DNA of 64,000 nt from Nocardioides aromaticivorans (GCF_013408525.1 NZ_JACBZM010000001.1:2480001-2544000); one strand, 5' to 3'; positions 25,235 through 36,773 are shown, counted from the first letter of the stretch. The notes: generated from the sequence alone by a model not told the origin. Made by a program: numbers and translations.

Positions 25235-25561
25235 TCAGCTGTCGTCGTCGCGGCCGGACAGGTCCTCGCGCCGCCGCTCCGCCTCGACCTCGTCGAGCTT
25301 CTGGGAGAGCTCGTTGAGCCGCTTCTGCTCCTTGCGCCGCTTCCAGCCCTGCTTGGCGCCGGCCTTCATGAACCACAGGCCCGCGATGACCAGCAGGCCC
25401 GAGACGACGCCGATCAGGAAGAGCACCTCGGGGTCGACGTTGATGCCGATGATCTCGGTCGTGCGGCGGTCCTTGCCATCGACGTCGTAGTCGCTGCCGA
25501 AGACACCCGCGAGGATGGCCAGCACGCCGACGAGGAGCAGGATGAGCCCGATGATCACCAT
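25235..25561 (-). CDS. Small two-helix membrane protein, function unknown
   Basis: A 108-residue protein with an N-terminal membrane helix (MVIIGLILLLVGVLAILAG), a short loop with DYDVDGKDRRTTEIIG, a second helix (VLFLIGVVSGLLVIAGLWF) and a highly charged, probably coiled-coil cytoplasmic tail (KRRKEQKRLNELSQKLDEVE). It is convergent with the Tad operon. I do not recognise a function. Its start lies 12 bases from a MITE-like palindrome that now occupies its upstream region, so its promoter may be within or altered by that element. Confidence 0.75.
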   Translation of the reverse strand: MVIIGLILLLVGVLAILAGVFGSDYDVDGKDRRTTEIIGINVDPEVLFLIGVVSGLLVIAGLWFMKAGAKQGWKRRKEQKRLNELSQKLDEVEAERRREDLSGRDDDS

Positions 25562-25572
25562 GTCGGCACCTT

Positions 25573-25734
25573 AGCCTCAATCCACCGACTTCCCGCTGCT
25601 GCGCGGGCCCCATATGGGCACGCTGGCTGCGTTGCCGACGCTCGACAGACGTCCAGTCTGGCTTCGCGCCGGGCGCCTTGCCATCGCACCCATCTGGTGC
25701 CGCTCGCGACGCGGCAACTCGGTGGATTGAGGCT
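25573..25734. mobile_element. MITE-like 162-base long palindrome with 16-base perfect terminal inverted repeats
   Basis: AGCCTCAATCCACCGA (25573-25588) is the exact reverse complement of TCGGTGGATTGAGGCT (25719-25734). The arms keep pairing imperfectly inward (for example CCCATATGGGCACG against CACCAGATGGGTGCG read in reverse), so the whole element can form one long hairpin. It has no transposase. Its right end contributes the first base of the helicase stop codon. Its translations resemble spurious ORFs that recur in Nocardioides, so it is probably dispersed in the genome. Confidence 0.7.
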
Positions 25735-28118
25735 TAGCCCGGATCGACGGGCGCCCCGGCGAGCAACGCGTCGAGCAGGGCGACCGCCCCGCGCTTGTCG
25801 AGCGGGTCGTTGCCGTTGCCGCACTTGGGGGACTGGATGCAGGACGGGCACCCGGACGCGCACTCGCAGGCAGCGATCGTCGCCCGGGTGGCGCGCAGCC
25901 AGGCGGCAGCCGTGCGGTAGCCGCGCTCGGCGAAGCCGGCGCCGCCGGGGTGGCCGTCGTGGACGAAGACGGTGAGCACGCCGGTGTCGGGGTGGCGGGC
26001 GGTGGAGACGCCGCCGATGTCCCAGCGGTCGCAGGTCGCGAAGAGCGGCAGCAGGCCGATCGAGCAGTGCTCGGCGGCGTGCGCCGCGCCCGGCAGGTCC
26101 GCCACCTCCAGCGCGGCGGACGCGAGCATCGGGGCCAGCACGGCGTCCGGCACCGTCCACCAGACGGCGGTGGTGGCGAGGGTCCGGGGTGGCAGGTCGA
26201 GCGGCGTCTCGTCGATGACCTCGCCGGTGCGTGCCCGCCGCCGGAGGTACGACGTCACCTGGCTGGTCACCTCGACCCGGCCGAGCGAGACCCGGCAGGG
26301 CCCCCAGTCGGCGTACTCCTCCTCGGCGACGATGGTGATGTCGGTGACCTCGCGGGCCGACGTCGTGTGGTCGACCTCGGTCCGGCGCAGGGTCGCGACG
26401 TGCTCGTCGAGGTCGAGCTCCTCGACGAGCCAGGTCTCCCCGCGGTGCAGGTAGATCGCGCCGGTGTGGGCCGTGCCGTGGGCGCGGCCGCCGTCGACGG
26501 TGCCGACGACACGGCCGGTGCCGGCCTCGACCAGGGCCACCTGCCGGTCACCGGTCGAGCGGATGTCGGCGAGGTCGGCCGCGCGGGAGCGGTCGGTCCA
26601 GAACCAGCCGGCCGGCCGTCGCCGCAGCAGCCCGCGCTCGACGAGCGAGGCGAGCACCTCGCGGGTCCGCGGGCCGAACATCGCGAAGTCCGCGGCCGTG
26701 ATCGGCAGCTCCTGCGCGGCGGCGCACAGGTGCGGACCGAGGACGTAGGGGTTGTCGGTGTCGAAGACGGTGCCCTCGACCGGGCGGCCGAGCAGCGCGT
26801 CCGGGTGGTGCACGAGATAGGTGTCGAGCGGGTCGTCACGCGCCACGAACATCCCCAGCGCGCCACCGCCGTCGCGCCCCGCCCGGCCGACCTGCTGCCA
26901 GAACGCGGCGCGGGTGCCGGGGTAGCCGGTCACCAGCACGGCGTCGAGGCCGCTCACGTCGATGCCGAGCTCGAGCGCGTTGGTGGCGGCCATGCCGAGC
27001 AGCCGGCCGCTGCGCAGCGCGTCCTCGAGGTCGCGCCGCTCCTCCGGCAGGTAGCCGCCGCGGTAGGAGTCGATCCGCCCGGCCAGCGACGGGTCGACCT
27101 CCGCCACCAGCTCGCCCGCCCGCCGGGCGACCGTCTCGACGCCGGTGCGGGAGCGGACGAACGCGAGCGTCCGCACGTCCTCGACCACGAGGTCGGCCAG
27201 CAGGTCGGCGGTCTCCGCGGTCGCGGGCCGGCGCACCGGGGCCCCGTTCTCCCCCGTGTACGACGTCAGCGGCGGCTCCCACATCGCGACCGCGACGTCG
27301 CCGCGGGGCGAGCCGTCGGCCGTCACCGTGGTCACGTCGAGCCCGGTCATCCGGCGCGCGGTGACGTCGGGGTCGGCGACCGTCGCGGACGCGAGGATGA
27401 ACGTCGGGGACGCGCCGTATGCGGCGCAGATCCGGCGCAGCCGTCGCAGCACCTGGGCCACGTGGGCGCCGAACACCCCGCGGTAGTGGTGGCACTCGTC
27501 GACGACCACGAACCGCAGCGACCGGAAGAACTGGGTCCACCGCTCGTGGCCGGGCAGCAGCGAGCGGTGCAGCATGTCGGGGTTGGTGAGCACGTACTCC
27601 GCGTGGTCGCGGGTCCACTCCCGCTCCTCGGTCGTGCTGTCGCCGTCGTGGGTGGAGGTGCGCACGTCGAGCCCGAGCGCATGGATCGCCGCCCACTGGT
27701 CGTGCGCCAGCGCCTTGGTGGGCGCGAGGTAGAGCACCAACGCGCCCCGCTGTCCCCGCGGGCCGCGCGCCGCCCTGATCGCCGACAGCGTGGGCAGCAG
27801 GTAGGCGAGCGACTTGCCGGACGCCGTACCGGTGGAGACGACGACGTGCTCTCCACGGTGGGCCGCCTCGGCGACCGCGACCTGGTGCGCCCAGGGGCGC
27901 ACCACCCCCTTCCCCGTGTACGACGCCAGCAGGGTCGGGTCCGTCCAGGCCGGCCAGTCCGCGGTGACCGCGGGGCGGGCCGGCAGCTGCTCGAGGTGGG
28001 TCAGCCGGTCGGCCCGGCCGGGCAGCGCGGTGAGCCGGCCCAGGACCGCCGCGGGGTCGCGCCGCGCACGGGCGGCCGACGGCACGGCCGACGGTGCGGG
28101 GCGGGACTCGACACTCAC
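25734..28118 (-). CDS. DECH-box superfamily 2 helicase with C-terminal zinc-binding (MZB/DUF1998) domain
   Basis: A 794-residue helicase of the Hrq1/MrfA/SftH group (Rv3649 type). Motif I is VVSTGTASGKSLAYLLPT, motif II VVDECHHYRGVFG, motif III ILASATVAD, and motif VI falls in WQQVGRAGRDGGGALG. The C-terminus holds four clustered cysteines (CECASGCPSCIQSPKCGNG) that bind metal in MrfA, a helicase involved in mitomycin-type lesion repair. The start GTG at 28118 gives VSVESRPAPS; further in-frame codons upstream are not conserved-looking. The stop codon lies at the edge of a MITE-like palindrome, so the last residues may have been set by that insertion. Confidence 0.93.
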   Translation of the reverse strand: MSVESRPAPSAVPSAARARRDPAAVLGRLTALPGRADRLTHLEQLPARPAVTADWPAWTDPTLLASYTGKGVVRPWAHQVAVAEAAHRGEHVVVSTGTASGKSLAYLLPTLSAIRAARGPRGQRGALVLYLAPTKALAHDQWAAIHALGLDVRTSTHDGDSTTEEREWTRDHAEYVLTNPDMLHRSLLPGHERWTQFFRSLRFVVVDECHHYRGVFGAHVAQVLRRLRRICAAYGASPTFILASATVADPDVTARRMTGLDVTTVTADGSPRGDVAVAMWEPPLTSYTGENGAPVRRPATAETADLLADLVVEDVRTLAFVRSRTGVETVARRAGELVAEVDPSLAGRIDSYRGGYLPEERRDLEDALRSGRLLGMAATNALELGIDVSGLDAVLVTGYPGTRAAFWQQVGRAGRDGGGALGMFVARDDPLDTYLVHHPDALLGRPVEGTVFDTDNPYVLGPHLCAAAQELPITAADFAMFGPRTREVLASLVERGLLRRRPAGWFWTDRSRAADLADIRSTGDRQVALVEAGTGRVVGTVDGGRAHGTAHTGAIYLHRGETWLVEELDLDEHVATLRRTEVDHTTSAREVTDITIVAEEEYADWGPCRVSLGRVEVTSQVTSYLRRRARTGEVIDETPLDLPPRTLATTAVWWTVPDAVLAPMLASAALEVADLPGAAHAAEHCSIGLLPLFATCDRWDIGGVSTARHPDTGVLTVFVHDGHPGGAGFAERGYRTAAAWLRATRATIAACECASGCPSCIQSPKCGNGNDPLDKRGAVALLDALLAGAPVDPG

Positions 28119-28264
28119 CCCACGATTGTCGCAAGGGGGCCCGACACGAGCGATGCGCGGCACCGGTTCCGATGACGCCGGAGAGCCCTCTCCACCAGTC
28201 TTCGTGCGCGGCCGGGGTCGGCATGGTTTGATGGGCTCCGCAGACGTAGGTATGACATCCCGGG

Positions 28265-28606
28265 GTGAGTTCGTTGAATCTGACACTGTCGACGCGCGAG
28301 GTCGGTGGTCGCACCGTCGTTGCCGTGGGTGGCGAGATCGACGTCTACACCGCGCCCAAGCTGCGCGACACCATCACCGAGCTCGTCGCCGCCGGCACCT
28401 ACCAGCTCGTCATCGACATGCAGGGCGTGGAGTTCCTCGACTCCACGGGCCTCGGTGTCCTCGTGGGCGGACTCAAGAAGGTCCGCGCCCACGACGGCTC
28501 CCTCGAGCTCGTCTGCAACGCCGACCGGCTGCTGAAGATCTTCAAGATCACCGGCCTCGCCAAGGTCTTCGTCATCCACGAGACCCCAGAAGCGGCGCTG
28601 GCCTGA
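28265..28606 (+). CDS. bldG: STAS anti-anti-sigma factor, BldG-like
   Basis: A 113-residue STAS protein. The phospho-acceptor serine is in [18 protein letters not shown] (near residue 57), and [16 protein letters not shown] is the standard N-terminal part. Length and position, divergent from the helicase and before the proton pyrophosphatase, match BldG of Streptomyces (SCO3549), which sequesters anti-sigma factors in development and stress control. In Streptomyces the next gene is the anti-sigma factor apgA; here that gene is missing and hppA follows. The start is GTG 28265; TTG 28274 is possible. Its kinase partner must be elsewhere. Confidence 0.88.
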   Translation: MSSLNLTLSTREVGGRTVVAVGGEIDVYTAPKLRDTITELVAAGTYQLVIDMQGVEFLDSTGLGVLVGGLKKVRAHDGSLELVCNADRLLKIFKITGLAKVFVIHETPEAALA

Positions 28607-28688
28607 CGTTCCGCGGCGCGCGCGGCGCGCCGTACCCGCGGTCCCTGGCGCGACCGCGCTCCTTCGGCGACCCTTCGCCGGATTGCCC

Positions 28689-28704
28689 TGTGACTCGCGT
28701 CACA
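28689..28704. promoter_or_regulatory. CRP-family binding site, perfect palindrome
   Basis: TGTGACTCGCGTCACA matches the CRP/GlxR consensus TGTGA-N6-TCACA in all ten defined positions. It lies 101 bases upstream of hppA and about 50 bases upstream of the predicted transcription start. Confidence 0.75.
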
Positions 28705-28711
28705 ACCTCCG

Positions 28712-28727
28712 TGTGTTCTGCATCACA
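28712..28727. promoter_or_regulatory. Second CRP-family binding site
   Basis: TGTGTTCTGCATCACA matches nine of ten CRP consensus positions. Its centre is 23 bases from the first site. It is followed by a -10-like TAGACT at 28735-28740. Confidence 0.65.
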
Positions 28728-28804
28728 GGCTGCGTAGACTCCGGGCCACGAACTCAGACCTGGGTCCCTCGACCCGTACCTGAACTCCCCCAGGAGGCAC
28801 TTGC

Positions 28805-31144
<2,340 letters not shown>

Positions 31145-31178
31145 TCCTGGCGACGGGCAGCACCACTACCGTTGACCC

Positions 31179-32672
31179 GTGCTGCCCGTCGCCCTCGCCG
31201 CCCCCCTCCGCGAAGCCCTGCTGACCGCGGACTTCACCTACGACGCCGTCAGCGCGCTGCTCGGCCCGCAGGCGCACGAGGCGCTGTCGCGCAACGAGAC
31301 CACCCCCGGCGTCCGTCGTACGACGGACGGGAGCCCCTTGGCGACGCTGGCCCGGCTGTTCCTCCTCCAGACCGCTGTCCCGGCCACGGACGCCGAGCGA
31401 GCCCTGCCGGGCGGGCTGGTCGACCGGCTGGTCAACGCCGGCGCGCTGGTGCAGAGCATCGGCGAGGTCGCGGCCCGGCTCGACGTGCGGCCCTACGCCA
31501 CCGAGGAGGGCGACCTCTGGGTGGTCAGCGACCTGACGCCCGGCCTCAACGGGATCGCCACCAGCGTCACCGGCGACTACGTGCTGGGCATCAGCCCGGC
31601 CTCGTCCTCCCTCGCCCAGCTGACCCTGCGCCACGACGTCGGGACGTCGCTCGACCTCGGCACCGGCTGCGGCGTGCAGGCGCTGCACCTGGCCACCCAC
31701 AGCGACCGGGTCGTCGCGACCGACGTCAACCAGCGGGCGCTGGCGATCGCCCGCTTCAACGCGGCCCTCAACGACGTCGACGACAAGGTCGACGTGCGCG
31801 ACGGGTCCTTCTTCGCGCCGGTCGCGGGCGAGCGGTTCGACCTGATCGCCACCAACCCGCCGTTCGTCATCTCGCCCGCGACGGGAGAGCGCCTCGTCTA
31901 CCGCGACTCCGGGCTGCCCGGCGACCAGGTCGTCGAGCACATCGTCCGCACGGCCCCCGACCACCTGACCGACGGCGGCTGGTGCCAGGTCCTCGCCAAC
32001 TGGGTCATCGACCGTGACCGCCCTTGGGACGAGCGCCTCGCCACCTGGCTGCCCGACGACTGCGACGCGCTGGTCGTCCAGCGCGAGGTGCTCGACCCGG
32101 CGTCGTACGTCGAGCTCTGGCTCAAGGACGCCGGCCACCACCCCGCCACCGGCGGCGACCCCGCCGCCTACGTCCAGCGCTACGACACCTGGCTGTCGTG
32201 GCTGGAGGAGCAGGGCGTCGGCGGGATCGGCTTCGGCTGGATCAACCTGCACCGCACCGGTGGCTCCACCCACGACCTCCTCGAGTGGCCCTACGACGTC
32301 GAGCAGCCGATCGCGCCGGCGATCGCCGGCTGGGCGGAGTCTGCGGCGGCCGCCCGCGCCGTCGGGCCGGACACGCACCTGGTGCTCCGAGAGGACGTCG
32401 TGCAGGAGACCACCGGCCCGGTCGGTGCGGAGGACCCGGCGGCCATCGTGCTGCGCCAGCAGCGTGGCTTCCGCCGCGCGCGTCAGGTCGACACGGTGAG
32501 CGCGGCCGTCGTGGGCGCCTGCGACGGCGAGCTGCCGCTCGAGCCGCTCGTCGACGCGGTCGGGCAGCTGCTGGAGCGGGACGCCGCGAGCCTGCGCGAG
32601 GTCTACCTGCCCGAGCTCGCCGAGATGGTTGCCGAGGGCTTCCTCGCCCCCGTCGACGCACCAGCGCCCTAG
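31179..32672 (+). CDS. Class I methyltransferase with N-terminal helical domain (N6/N5-type, NPPF motif)
   Basis: A 497-residue protein. The N-terminal 150 residues form a predicted helical domain (DUF7059-like) without known activity. The catalytic domain has SAM motif I LDLGTGCGVQALHLATHS (about 160-177), TDVNQRALAIARFNAALN and the catalytic DLIATNPPFVIS. An NPPF motif is used by enzymes methylating adenine N6, guanine N2 or glutamine N5, as in RlmG, RsmC and PrmC; the target here is unknown. The C-terminal 180 residues are conserved-looking but unassigned. Start is GTG 31179. It lies in the conserved hppA-topA stretch. Confidence 0.82.
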   Translation: MLPVALAAPLREALLTADFTYDAVSALLGPQAHEALSRNETTPGVRRTTDGSPLATLARLFLLQTAVPATDAERALPGGLVDRLVNAGALVQSIGEVAARLDVRPYATEEGDLWVVSDLTPGLNGIATSVTGDYVLGISPASSSLAQLTLRHDVGTSLDLGTGCGVQALHLATHSDRVVATDVNQRALAIARFNAALNDVDDKVDVRDGSFFAPVAGERFDLIATNPPFVISPATGERLVYRDSGLPGDQVVEHIVRTAPDHLTDGGWCQVLANWVIDRDRPWDERLATWLPDDCDALVVQREVLDPASYVELWLKDAGHHPATGGDPAAYVQRYDTWLSWLEEQGVGGIGFGWINLHRTGGSTHDLLEWPYDVEQPIAPAIAGWAESAAAARAVGPDTHLVLREDVVQETTGPVGAEDPAAIVLRQQRGFRRARQVDTVSAAVVGACDGELPLEPLVDAVGQLLERDAASLREVYLPELAEMVAEGFLAPVDAPAP

Positions 32673-32703
32673 ACCACTCGGGTCGTTCGGGCAGACTGTC
32701 CCC

Positions 32704-33783
32704 GTGACGAACGCAGGCTGGTACCCCGACCCCGCTGGCGCGCCGGACACCTACCGGTACTGGGACGGTCAGGCGTGGAGCCAGATGACCACGACCACGC
32801 CGCCGGTCGGCAACGCCCCCCAGGCCCCGCAGCAGCCCCAGCAGCCGGCCCAGCCGCCCCAGCAGCCGCCGGCCCAGCCGCAGACCGTGTACGGCGCCGT
32901 ACCGCCCGTCGCGCAGCCGCCGGCCGGTGGCTACGGCCAGCCCCCGGGCGGCTACGGCCAGCCCCAGCCCGGCGGCTACGGGCAGCAGCCGTGGAGCCCG
33001 GCCCCGCAGCAGGGCGGCGGCGGCAAGGGCAAGGTCGTCGGGATCGTCATCGCGGCCGTGCTCGTGCTCGTCCTGATCGGCGTCGGCGGCTTCTTCGGCA
33101 TCCGCGCCCTCACCGGCGACGACGACAAGGACAAGAAGGCCGACGACGACACGTCGCAGAGCACCGACGAGTCCGGCTCCACCGACGCCACCGACGAGCC
33201 GACCGACGGCACCTCCAGCACGGTCCGCCCGACCGGCATCCAGTGCACCGGCGGCAGCCCCGAGCCGGCGAAGCCGCCTGCCACGAGCGCGACGTCCCTC
33301 ACCGGCGGCGGCCTGACCATCCCGGTGCTGAGCGGCTACACGGTGGAGCCGCGCTCGGCCGCGGCGCACTCCTTCGCCGACAGCGTCCAGGTCGAGTACA
33401 AGGAGGTCATCCCCGACAAGTGGATCTCCGAGTACGCCGTCGGCGGGCTCGCCAAGGCCAACGACTTCACCAGCCCGGAGCAGGCCGCCGAGATCGTCAT
33501 GCAGTGCCTGACCGCGAGCGACCAGTTCTACGAGGGCTTCACCGGCCGCAAGGACCTCAAGCGCGAGGAGGTGACCGTCGACGGCAAGACCGGCTACCGG
33601 ATCACCGCCGAGCTGCGGGTCTCCGACCCGGAGGTCACCTACGGCGGCGACCAGACCACGGTGATCGTCGTCGACACCGGTGACGCCGACAGCTACGGCA
33701 TGTTCCTGGGCGTCGTACCGCTCGGTGAGTCGTCCTACGAGGCCCAGCTCGAGAGCACCATCTCGGGCATCGAGGTCGGCTGA
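32704..33783 (+). CDS. DUF2510 membrane-anchored protein with Pro/Gln-rich linker
   Basis: A 359-residue protein. An N-terminal DUF2510 motif (AGWYPDPAGAPDTYRYWDGQ) is followed by a Pro/Gln/Gly/Tyr-rich linker (about 40-100), one transmembrane helix (VVGIVIAAVLVLVLIGVGGF), a Ser/Thr/Asp-rich stalk (about 140-180) and a C-terminal extracytoplasmic domain of about 170 residues with IPVLSGYTVEPRSAA and TVIVVDTGDADSYGMFLG. This is the usual modular plan of actinobacterial DUF2510 proteins, whose function is unknown. Start is GTG 32704. Confidence 0.8.
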   Translation: MTNAGWYPDPAGAPDTYRYWDGQAWSQMTTTTPPVGNAPQAPQQPQQPAQPPQQPPAQPQTVYGAVPPVAQPPAGGYGQPPGGYGQPQPGGYGQQPWSPAPQQGGGGKGKVVGIVIAAVLVLVLIGVGGFFGIRALTGDDDKDKKADDDTSQSTDESGSTDATDEPTDGTSSTVRPTGIQCTGGSPEPAKPPATSATSLTGGGLTIPVLSGYTVEPRSAAAHSFADSVQVEYKEVIPDKWISEYAVGGLAKANDFTSPEQAAEIVMQCLTASDQFYEGFTGRKDLKREEVTVDGKTGYRITAELRVSDPEVTYGGDQTTVIVVDTGDADSYGMFLGVVPLGESSYEAQLESTISGIEVG

Positions 33784-33830
33784 GGCACACCTCACCGGAC
33801 CGCCCACGCTGGACTCCGGACAGCAAGGGA

Positions 33831-34011
33831 CTGGACAGCACGCGCTACCTCCCGGCAGCGCGTACTGCCCAGCGCCTGCTGCGCGACGCCCAGAGCGTCC
33901 GTCCGCGGCGTTGTCGTCGGTCGTCGGGACTCCGTCCCGCCTCCCTCCTCCGCCTTGCGGGCCGACCACTCTGGACGCCGCTCGCGACGGCGCTGGACAG
34001 CACGCGCTACC
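33831..34011. repeat. Non-coding segment bounded by a 19-base direct repeat
   Basis: CTGGACAGCACGCGCTACC occurs at 33831-33849 and again at 33993-34011, 162 bases apart. The first copy is also the left half of a stem-loop: CAGCACGCGCT (33836-33846) pairs with AGCGCGTACTG (33857-33867) with one mismatch. The whole 284-base gap before topA shows no gene on either strand. It looks like a dispersed repeat or a duplicated insertion site. Confidence 0.65.
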
Positions 34012-34067
34012 GTGATCGGCCGTAAGCCCGGTTCATCCACAAGCTCGTCCAGCAAGAAGGTCCAGAA

Positions 34068-36770
34068 GTGGCACACAAGTTGGTGATCGTCGAGTCGCCG
34101 GCCAAGGCCCGCACCATCGGCGGCTACCTCGGCAGCGGCTATGTCGTCGAGTCCTCCATCGGCCACATCCGTGACCTCCCGAACAACGCCGCGGACACCC
34201 CGGCGAAGATCAAGGACAAGCCGTGGGGCCGGCTCGCGATCGACGTGGACAACGGCTTCGAGCCCTACTACGTCGTCCCGCGCGACAAGAAGAGCCACAT
34301 CTCCAAGCTCAAGCAGCTGCTCAAGGACGCCGACGAGCTCTACCTCGCCACCGATGAGGACCGCGAGGGGGAGGCCATCGCCTGGCACCTGCTCGACGAG
34401 CTGAAGCCGAAGGGCATCCCGGTCCACCGGATGGTCTTCCACGAGATCACCAAGGCCGCCATCCAGGAGGCCGCCGCCAACCCGCGCGAGCTCGACATGG
34501 ACCTCGTCGAGGCCCAGGAGACCCGCCGGATCCTCGACCGCCTCTACGGCTACGAGGTCTCGCCGGTGCTGTGGCGCAAGGTGATGTCCGGGCTGTCCGC
34601 CGGCCGCGTGCAGTCGGTGGCGACCCGGCTCGTGGTCGACCGCGAGAAGGAGCGGATGGCCTTCAAGGTCGCCTCCTACTGGGACCTCGAGGGCACCTTC
34701 GACGCCGGCTCGAAGCACGACCAGCGGATGTTCCCGGCCAAGCTGCACTCGATCGACGGCACCCGCGTCGCGTCGGGCTCCAACTTCGGCCAGGACGGCC
34801 AGCTCAAGGCCAAGGCCGACGTCGTCCACCTGGACAAGCGCCGGGCCGAGGACCTCGTCGCGGCCCTCGCCGACACGTCGTACGACGTCCGGTCGGTCGA
34901 GGCGAAGCCCTACCGCCGCTCGCCGTACGCCCCCTTCCGCACGACCACGCTGCAGCAGGAGGCGAGCCGCAAGCTCGGCATGAGCGCGTCGGTGACGATG
35001 AGCGTCGCCCAACGCCTCTACGAGAACGGTTTCATCACCTACATGCGTACCGACAGCACGACGCTGTCCGGCAACGCGGTCGCGGCGGCCCGCGCCCAGG
35101 TCCAGGAGCTGTACGGCGCCGAGTACCTCCCCGACGCCCCCCGCACCTACGCCAGCAAGGTCAAGAACGCCCAGGAGGCGCACGAGGCGATCCGCCCGGC
35201 GGGCGACTCGTTCCGCACGCCGGCGCAGACCGGGCTCACCGGCGACCAGTTCCGCCTCTACGAGCTGATCTGGATGCGCACCGTCGCCTCGCAGATGAAG
35301 GACGCCGTCGGCCAGTCGGTCACGATCCGGCTCGGCGGCGCGGCCGGCACGGGCGAGGACGTCGTCTTCTCCGCGTCGGGTCGCGTGATCACCTTCCACG
35401 GCTTCCTCAAGGCCTACGTCGAGGGCACCGACGACAACGCCGCGAAGGACGACCAGGAGACCCGGCTGCCCAACCTGCAGGAGGGGGACCCCGTCTCGGC
35501 CGCCTCCCTGTCGGCCAACGGCCACGAGACCAAGCCGCCGGCCCGCTACACCGAGGCCACGCTGATCAAGGAGCTCGAGGACCGCGAGATCGGCCGCCCC
35601 TCGACGTACGCCTCGATCATCGGCACGATCCTCAACCGCGGCTACGTCTACAAGAAGGGCACCGCCCTGGTGCCGGCGTGGATCGCGTTCTCCGTGGTCC
35701 GGCTGCTGACCGAGCACTTCACCCGGCTCATCGACTACGACTTCACGGCGCTGATGGAGACCGTCCTCGACGACATCGCCCGCGGTGAGAAGGACCGGGT
35801 CAGCGAGCTCAGCGAGTTCTACTACGGCTCCGAGCGGCTCGCCGGCCTGCAGCGGCTGGTGACCGAGCTCGGCGACATCGACGCCAAGGAGCTGGCGACC
35901 TTCCCGGTGCTCGACGACGACGGCGCCGAGTCCGGGATCGACCTGCGGGTCGGCAAGTACGGCCCCTACCTCGAGGGCCCCGACGACGGCTCCGGCACGC
36001 GCGTGCGCGCCAACGTGCCCGACGACCTGCCGCCCGACGAGCTCACCGTCGAGAAGGCGAAGGAGCTGCTCGCCAACCCGGCCGGCGAGGAGATCGACCT
36101 CGGCGTGCACCCGGAGACGGGCCTGCAGGTCGTCGCGAAGAACGGCCGCTTCGGCCCCTATGTCACCGAGGTCCTCCCGGAGGACGCGCCCAAGGGAGCC
36201 AAGGCCCGCACCGGCTCGTTGTTCAAGTCGATGTCCCTCGACACGGTCACCCTCGACGACGCGGTCAAGCTGATCTCGCTGCCGCGGATCGTCGGCGTCG
36301 GTGAGGACGGCGAGGAGATCACCGCGCAGAACGGCCGCTACGGTCCCTACCTCAAGAAGGGCACCGACTCCCGCTCGCTCACCAGCGAGGACCAGATCTT
36401 CGGCATCACCCTCGACGAGGCGCTGAAGATCTACAGCCAGCCCAAGCAGCGTGGCCGCGCCGCCGCGGCGCCGCCGCTCAAGGAGCTCGGCAACGACCCG
36501 GTCTCCGGGCAGCCGGTGGTCGTGAAGGCCGGCCGCTTCGGCGAGTACGTCACCGACGGCGAGTACAACGCCACCCTCCGCAAGGACGACTCGGTCGAGT
36601 CGATCACCATCGAGCGGGCGGCCGAGCTGCTCGCCGAGCGGCGCGCGAAGGGCCCGGCGAAGAAGGCCGCCAAGAAGGGCGCGAAGAAGACCGCCGCGAA
36701 GAAGACCACGGCCAAGAAGAGCGCTGCCAAGAAGGCGCCGGCGAAGAAGGCCGCCGCCAAGAAGAGCTGA
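34068..36770 (+). CDS. topA: DNA topoisomerase I
   Basis: A 900-residue type IA topoisomerase that relaxes negative supercoils. The Toprim domain starts at KLVIVESPAKARTIGGYLG and carries DEDREGEAIAWHLLDE (acidic triad). The active-site tyrosine is in GFITYMRTDSTTLSGN (near residue 325). The C-terminal part holds repeated topo-C domains with NGRYGPYLKKG and NGRFGPYVTE elements, and no zinc fingers. The tail of about 40 residues is lysine/alanine repeats (KKAAKKGAKKTAAKK), typical of actinobacterial TopA and needed for processivity. Starts with GTG 34068 after AGAAGGTCC. Confidence 0.97.
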   Translation: MAHKLVIVESPAKARTIGGYLGSGYVVESSIGHIRDLPNNAADTPAKIKDKPWGRLAIDVDNGFEPYYVVPRDKKSHISKLKQLLKDADELYLATDEDREGEAIAWHLLDELKPKGIPVHRMVFHEITKAAIQEAAANPRELDMDLVEAQETRRILDRLYGYEVSPVLWRKVMSGLSAGRVQSVATRLVVDREKERMAFKVASYWDLEGTFDAGSKHDQRMFPAKLHSIDGTRVASGSNFGQDGQLKAKADVVHLDKRRAEDLVAALADTSYDVRSVEAKPYRRSPYAPFRTTTLQQEASRKLGMSASVTMSVAQRLYENGFITYMRTDSTTLSGNAVAAARAQVQELYGAEYLPDAPRTYASKVKNAQEAHEAIRPAGDSFRTPAQTGLTGDQFRLYELIWMRTVASQMKDAVGQSVTIRLGGAAGTGEDVVFSASGRVITFHGFLKAYVEGTDDNAAKDDQETRLPNLQEGDPVSAASLSANGHETKPPARYTEATLIKELEDREIGRPSTYASIIGTILNRGYVYKKGTALVPAWIAFSVVRLLTEHFTRLIDYDFTALMETVLDDIARGEKDRVSELSEFYYGSERLAGLQRLVTELGDIDAKELATFPVLDDDGAESGIDLRVGKYGPYLEGPDDGSGTRVRANVPDDLPPDELTVEKAKELLANPAGEEIDLGVHPETGLQVVAKNGRFGPYVTEVLPEDAPKGAKARTGSLFKSMSLDTVTLDDAVKLISLPRIVGVGEDGEEITAQNGRYGPYLKKGTDSRSLTSEDQIFGITLDEALKIYSQPKQRGRAAAAPPLKELGNDPVSGQPVVVKAGRFGEYVTDGEYNATLRKDDSVESITIERAAELLAERRAKGPAKKAAKKGAKKTAAKKTTAKKSAAKKAPAKKAAAKKS

Positions 36771-36773
36771 CCA

